A DNA stretch of 36,763 bases from Verrucomicrobiota bacterium (GTDB taxonomy: Bacteria > Verrucomicrobiota > Verrucomicrobiia > Chthoniobacterales > Xiphinematobacteraceae): the NCBI GenBank assembly GCA_023269545.1, contig JAHFTB010000027.1:1-36763 (forward strand). The letters run 5' to 3'. This document shows positions 33,558 through 36,763 of the stretch, piece by piece. Positions within the stretch are counted from its first letter, which is position 1; every line of letters begins with the position of its first letter. A program made the translations under genes and the position numbers. Below the pieces are notes generated by a model that saw only the letters and a program-made list of their open reading frames with translations, was not told the origin of the DNA and did not search any database.

Positions 33558-34337
33558 ATGACACTTTCACCCGGACAAGTATTCAACCCTCACCGCGCAT
33601 TTTATGGTTTGTGGATTCCACAGTGGCTCGAGGAACGCCGGGAGGTTTCTGAGAAAGCAAAGAAACTTTACGCGCACCTGACATTTTTTGCCGGCGGCAA
33701 AGGACGAGCATGGCCCTCTTACAACACCCTTGCCGAAAAGCTTCATGTTTCTCGCAGATACATCATCCAGCTCATTGGTGAGCTGTGCAGTCACCGGCTC
33801 ATTCGAGTTACGCATGTCGATCCCAGCCGAGGTCATCGCGCGAATGTCTACGAATTCCTTTGGCACGAGTGGATGCAAAATGAAACCGATCATCAGTTTT
33901 CGATGACAGTGCATAAGGATACCCCTGGTGAAGCAGAGTTCACTAGCCCTAGTGAACCAGGGATCACTCCCCCTAGTGAACTCAGGAGCACTACCCTAGT
34001 GAACCCCAGTTCACCCAAAGAGAATAATAAGAAAAGAATAAATTATAAGAGAATTCAGGTAGGTAGGCCGATTACACAACCAAAGGCCGAAACTGCATCT
34101 CAACCGGAGAAACCTACCAACCAACCACCGCCCACTCCCTCGATTGGTCAGGAGCAGTGGATGGCAATGCTCCAAGAGGAACATCCCGATACGGATGTGG
34201 AAGGGGAATTAAAGTCTTTTCTAGCTCATTGCAACCGTACCGGGAGGAGCGCCAACCGACATGGATTCATCGGTTGGATCAAAAAAGCGAGCCCGGCTCT
34301 TCGAGTACCAGAACCTCAACCACTTTACACCTACTGA
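33558..34337 (+). CDS. Winged-helix replication-initiation-type protein
   Basis: A 259-residue protein. The first 110 residues form a probable winged helix (KAKKLYAHLTFFAGGKGRAWPSYNTLAEKLHVSRRYIIQLIGELCSHRLIRV), as in HTH_36-type plasmid and phage replication proteins. The middle (about 120-205) is Pro/Ser/Thr/Gln-rich and unstructured. A short C-terminal helical segment (EGELKSFLAHCNRTGRSANRHGFIGWIKKA) follows. The DNA encoding residues 122-150 consists of iteron-like repeats. A DnaC-like gene follows directly, supporting a replication role. ATG 33558 begins MTLSPGQVFNP. Confidence 0.7.
   Translation: MTLSPGQVFNPHRAFYGLWIPQWLEERREVSEKAKKLYAHLTFFAGGKGRAWPSYNTLAEKLHVSRRYIIQLIGELCSHRLIRVTHVDPSRGHRANVYEFLWHEWMQNETDHQFSMTVHKDTPGEAEFTSPSEPGITPPSELRSTTLVNPSSPKENNKKRINYKRIQVGRPITQPKAETASQPEKPTNQPPPTPSIGQEQWMAMLQEEHPDTDVEGELKSFLAHCNRTGRSANRHGFIGWIKKASPALRVPEPQPLYTY
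33923..34004 (+). repeat. Four iteron-like 24-bp repeats in the replication-type gene
   Basis: CCCTGGTGAAG at 33923, then CCCTAGTGAAC at 33947, 33971 and 33994, give spacings of 24, 24 and 23 bases. Each unit also holds an inverted counterpart (GTTCACT or ATCACT), so the units are imperfect palindromes. The last spacing breaks the reading-frame repeat, which suggests the DNA itself is conserved. They may be binding sites of the encoded protein, that is, an origin. Confidence 0.75.
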
Positions 34338-34342
34338 AAACT

Positions 34343-35057
34343 ATGACCCTATCAACCAAAAAACGGAAGTGCAGCGATTGTGGCTTAACATTTGATGTTC
34401 ACGATATCGAGTGGAACGGCGCTGTAGTCTTTTTGCAAAAACAGTGCGAGAAATGCGCAGAAGCTGCCTGGAAGGCGTTTGAATTAGAAGAGGAGGCAAG
34501 GCAACAGCGAGGCGAATAAAAGCCCGAGAAGAGGCGTTTAAAAAATTTGTCCACCGCTTTACCAAAATACCGATCTTTCGCAACTTCATCATAAGTTTCG
34601 TGATGCTGCAATGAACTGGCGTTACGGTCCACGGGGTTTAGGTCTCGTCGGGTTGTCTGGCAGGGGAAAAACCAGAGCTGCTTACATGCTGCTTAAACAA
34701 ATGGTTTCGGATGGGAGGAAGGTTGGAGCTACAAATGCGGCCAACTTTTCCAAACTCTGCGTGGATCAATTCGCCGATGAGAGAGAGTATAGAGTAGCAG
34801 CTGAACGAGAAATTCAATCCGTATATCACGCCGATGTGTGGCTGCTCGATGATCTTGGACAACAGAGGACGACCGAGCGGGTTGAAAGCGAGATCTACGC
34901 ACTATTAGAATATCGGGCAACTCGAAAGCTTCCAACTATTTGGACAAGTAATCTCAAGGGTGAGGCTTTGAAAGCGACGTTTAGTAAAAAGCGGGTCGAA
35001 GCCATCATGCGTCGCCTCATCCAATCTAATGACATCGCAACCGTTTGGGAGAGGTGA
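34343..35057 (+). pseudogene. DnaC/IstB-like AAA ATPase with zinc-ribbon N-terminus, frameshifted
   Basis: ATG 34343 starts a 58-codon frame with two Cys pairs (KCSDCG and QCEKCAEAAW), stopping at TAA 34517-34519. A second frame continues the helix (KAREEAFKKFVHRF). A third gives TDLSQLHHKFRDAAMNW, then Walker A GLSGRGKTR, Walker B VWLLDDLG and an arginine-rich C-terminus to the TGA at 35055-35057. In intact relatives these parts form one helicase-loader protein. So at least two frameshifts seem to lie between 34510 and 34570. An alternative is two separate genes, the second starting at ATG 34611. Confidence 0.65.
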
Positions 35058-35143
35058 AGTCGTCACTCAAAAACATCTCTCATGCAAAAATTATCAAAAG
35101 TTCCCTGAGCTTATGGATCAAAAACGCATCCTAAAAGTTGACA

Positions 35144-35491
35144 CTATCTTTCCGGACGCTCAAATTTTTGTAGGCGCTGCACTACGGAAATGTCCGGTTT
35201 GGACTCTCCAATTTCCACTTCGATTATGTCTCCAGCCACTAGCTCCGCAGCCGTTGCAAAGGAAGCTAAGCCTGGCAACAGAGGGACAAAGAGCCAAATC
35301 TTTTTTCCGTTTTCGTGTTGCACATAGAGATGAATTCCGGCGCGTTTGCCTTTCTGGAATGCGATTGTCTTGGAGCCCTTGCTATAGACAGCCTGGTCAA
35401 TCCTGGCTTTCCAAGTACCCAGCGGACGATCTTTGGAATAAGCATCGCGGTCAAAATTTAGTTCTTCGAGATCTTTGTGACGTAAAGGCAT
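35144..35491 (-). CDS. Hypothetical 115-residue protein
   Basis: It encodes a soluble protein (MPLRHKDLEELNFDRD...) with a beta-rich middle (KTIAFQKGKRAGIHLYVQHENGKKIWLFVPLLPG) and an acidic C-terminal part (AGDIIEVEIGESKPDIS). I do not recognise it. A longer plus-strand frame covers the same bases, but its composition is poor and this frame looks more protein-like. It is opposite in direction to its neighbours. Confidence 0.5.
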   Translation of the reverse strand: MPLRHKDLEELNFDRDAYSKDRPLGTWKARIDQAVYSKGSKTIAFQKGKRAGIHLYVQHENGKKIWLFVPLLPGLASFATAAELVAGDIIEVEIGESKPDISVVQRLQKFERPER

Positions 35492-35937
35492 GGCTTCAAA
35501 TTTCAGTTGAATTCAGTTGCGAGTGGTTGGAGAGATCCGCTCTTTATGCGACAGCTCCTAGCCCTAATCTGCCTTATCGGAGCCGCTGCAAAACAACAAG
35601 TGAGGTACAAAATAACCACAACGTTCTGATCGCTAGCAAGTTTTTTCCGAAGCAAAATTACGGTTTCTCACTGCTTAATTTAGCTCTGGAAGCGCTCCAA
35701 AACCACCCTCTGTTACCAGTCGGTAAAGAGCCAAGACCTCCATTCGGAGTCATCGCAGAACCATGCCTTTCCCCCTATAGTCACAGTCGTGCCCCTAGGA
35801 AAAAGTCATGGCCGGATAGTGATTTTCCTAGGAAAATCACGTCCTCGTTTTTTCCGCTTCGCTTCAAAAACCTCTCCGCGCATCAGGTGCGCTCCGAGTT
35901 TGGCTCACTTTCGTTCGCAAATTTTTAGCAAGCCAAT
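35492..35937. other. Intergenic region upstream of the mobilisation genes, with a perfect palindrome
   Basis: No supported gene lies here. It contains a 22-bp perfect palindrome at 35819-35840 and a partial copy of its half-site (CCTAGGAAAAAGTCA) at 35794-35808, just upstream of the MobC-like/relaxase-like pair. This is the expected place for a transfer origin. Confidence 0.5.
35819..35840. other. 22-bp perfect palindrome, possible oriT element or terminator
   Basis: The half-site is GTGATTTTCCT and the second half is its exact complement. A T6 run follows about 7 bases later, so it could also terminate transcription. It lies about 100 bases before the first mobilisation-type gene. Confidence 0.55.
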
Positions 35938-36168
35938 ATGAAATCGAGAAATAATCCAAATCATGTTCAGTTTGCCTTCGATATCTCGGGGGAATCAAAA
36001 GCGCGTTTTGAAAAAATTCATCAGGCGCTGAAATCTAAAACAAAATCGCAAACGCTCGAAGCAATTATTCTGCAAGCTTCGCTTCAAGATATCGCAGGTC
36101 CGGATGTTCTTTCCCGAATTGAAACCAAAATCGATCACCTCACGGAACTCATCGAGATGGGATTATGA
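35938..36168 (+). CDS. Small MobC-like accessory protein
   Basis: A 76-residue protein: basic N-terminus (KSRNNPNHVQFAFDIS), a central helix pair (ESKARFEKIHQALKSKTKSQTLEAIILQAS) and a coiled C-terminus (SRIETKIDHLTELIEMGL). The arrangement suits a ribbon-helix-helix relaxosome accessory protein. Its stop overlaps the start of the relaxase-like frame (ATGA), so the two are coupled. The assignment rests mainly on context. Confidence 0.5.
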   Translation: MKSRNNPNHVQFAFDISGESKARFEKIHQALKSKTKSQTLEAIILQASLQDIAGPDVLSRIETKIDHLTELIEMGL

Positions 36169-36700
36169 AAAACGGACAGATTTTCGCTCACAAATCTACC
36201 AATCGCGGTGTACTCGACATCGAGTATCTTGATGAGACTTCGCAGAAGAAAGAATGGTTGCGCGAGCGGGCTCTAAACAAAAGTGAAGTTGGAAAGAAAC
36301 TCAAGGCATTCGCTGACTATGCATCAAAGGAAAGCATCGGACAGGTTCATTGTGGGGGATGCTTGCACAATATGGTGCGAATAAATCCCGATGGCACGAG
36401 TACCTCGCCTACATTCCTTTCAAATGAAGAACGGAAGAAAAGAATTGTTGAGAGTTGGCTCAAACATCTCGCCGCCTTCCCTTCATCTTCCAGGAAGCCT
36501 GTGATTCAACATCGACTGGTTCTTTCCAGGTCAACGCCTCAGCACGATGCGTTTGTCGCAGCAGGAATAAATCCTGACCAAGTTCTTCATGCGACCATGA
36601 AGAAGATTATGAGAAAATTTGCTGAGCGATTTCACGATGGAGATGAACTTCCCCCGAAATTGAGGAGAGCCCGAGGCAGTGATAAAGAAAGCACTGCAAC
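36165..36700 (+). pseudogene. Relaxase-like protein, interrupted near the window end
   Basis: ATG 36165 opens a frame that runs to the window edge. It encodes a Cys pair with His (HCGGCLHN) and then a segment typical of mobilisation relaxases (KPVIQHRLVLSRSTPQHDAF, followed by GINPDQVLHATMKKIMRKFAERFHDGDEL). After about 36650 the sequence no longer looks like this protein and becomes the start of an IS3-type element. So the metal-binding His motif expected downstream is missing here. The frame continuing through the IS is not meaningful. Confidence 0.55.
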
Positions 36701-36763
36701 ATGCCAAAACCACCAAAAAACTACGATCAACAATTCAAAAAAAATGCAGTCAGTCTGCTGCTA
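36661..36763 (+). mobile_element. Left end of an IS3-type element (continues beyond window)
   Basis: ATG 36701 begins MPKPPKNYDQQFKKNAVSLL, which looks like the start of an IS3-family OrfA (basic residues, then YDxQFKKNAV). A hairpin (GCAGTG at 36676-36681, CACTGC at 36692-36697) lies just before it, as in IS leaders that block readthrough. The exact left boundary is not certain; 36661 (TGAGGAGAGCCC) is a guess. It splits the relaxase-like gene. Confidence 0.6.

Noticed and set aside
35029..35928. 299-codon plus-strand frame
   Set aside because: It has no protein-family character and is Cys/Pro/Arg-rich. The minus-strand frame at 35144-35491 is more plausible, and the stretch contains the 22-bp palindrome.

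Overview
The window looks like a chromosomal segment from a host-associated bacterium, most likely of the Verrucomicrobiota/PVC group. That placement is inferred from the character of the RuvB, RecJ, MnmA and UbiD-type proteins and is not proven here. Housekeeping genes (recJ, crcB-DUF190, pyrG, mnmA-cutA, trpC, ruvB, a ubiD-family decarboxylase, tRNA-Leu, tRNA-Asp) are separated by long intergenic stretches, insertion-sequence debris, MITE-like repeats and lineage-specific genes that look like secreted effectors. Many genes are broken. This mix is typical of a genome adapting to life inside a host.

Left part (1-22,300). The window opens in the tail of an IS5-family element and a decayed tyrosine recombinase, followed by recJ. 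Next comes the most striking locus: a 495-residue protein whose residues 140-430 carry the active-site layout of the anthrax edema factor/ExoY class of host-activated nucleotidyl cyclase toxins. It lies between two near-identical 228-bp direct repeats with their own terminal inverted repeats, with an IS3 remnant inside the cassette. Further effector-like genes lie at 9459-10058, 12237-13055 and 17211-18842; the last has 96-bp tandem repeats. These genes lack Shine-Dalgarno sequences. A small MITE family flanks pyrG and precedes mnmA. A complete IS5-family element (19331-20201, CTAG target duplication) carries a transposase gene split by a stop codon.

Right part (22,366-36,763). tRNA-Asp is followed at once by an integrase and an integrative conjugative element. 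It contains an excisionase-like gene, a leftward type IV secretion operon in Ti-plasmid trb-like order (VirB2, B3, B4, a lipoprotein, B5, B6, B8, B9, B10, then a second lipoprotein), two ribbon-helix-helix-type regulators sharing a GGTGTTAACACC operator, a winged-helix replication-type protein with 24-bp iteron-like repeats, a broken DnaC-like loader, and a MobC-like/relaxase-like pair interrupted by an IS3-type element at the window edge. The transfer system seems to be decaying: the VirB4 ATPase frame has an early ochre and a late amber codon, and the distal lipoprotein has an amber codon, although the remaining operon is tightly packed and translationally coupled. VirB11, VirD4 and the rest of the relaxase are not in the window.

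All calls come from reading the sequence and from knowledge of protein families; no database search was run.
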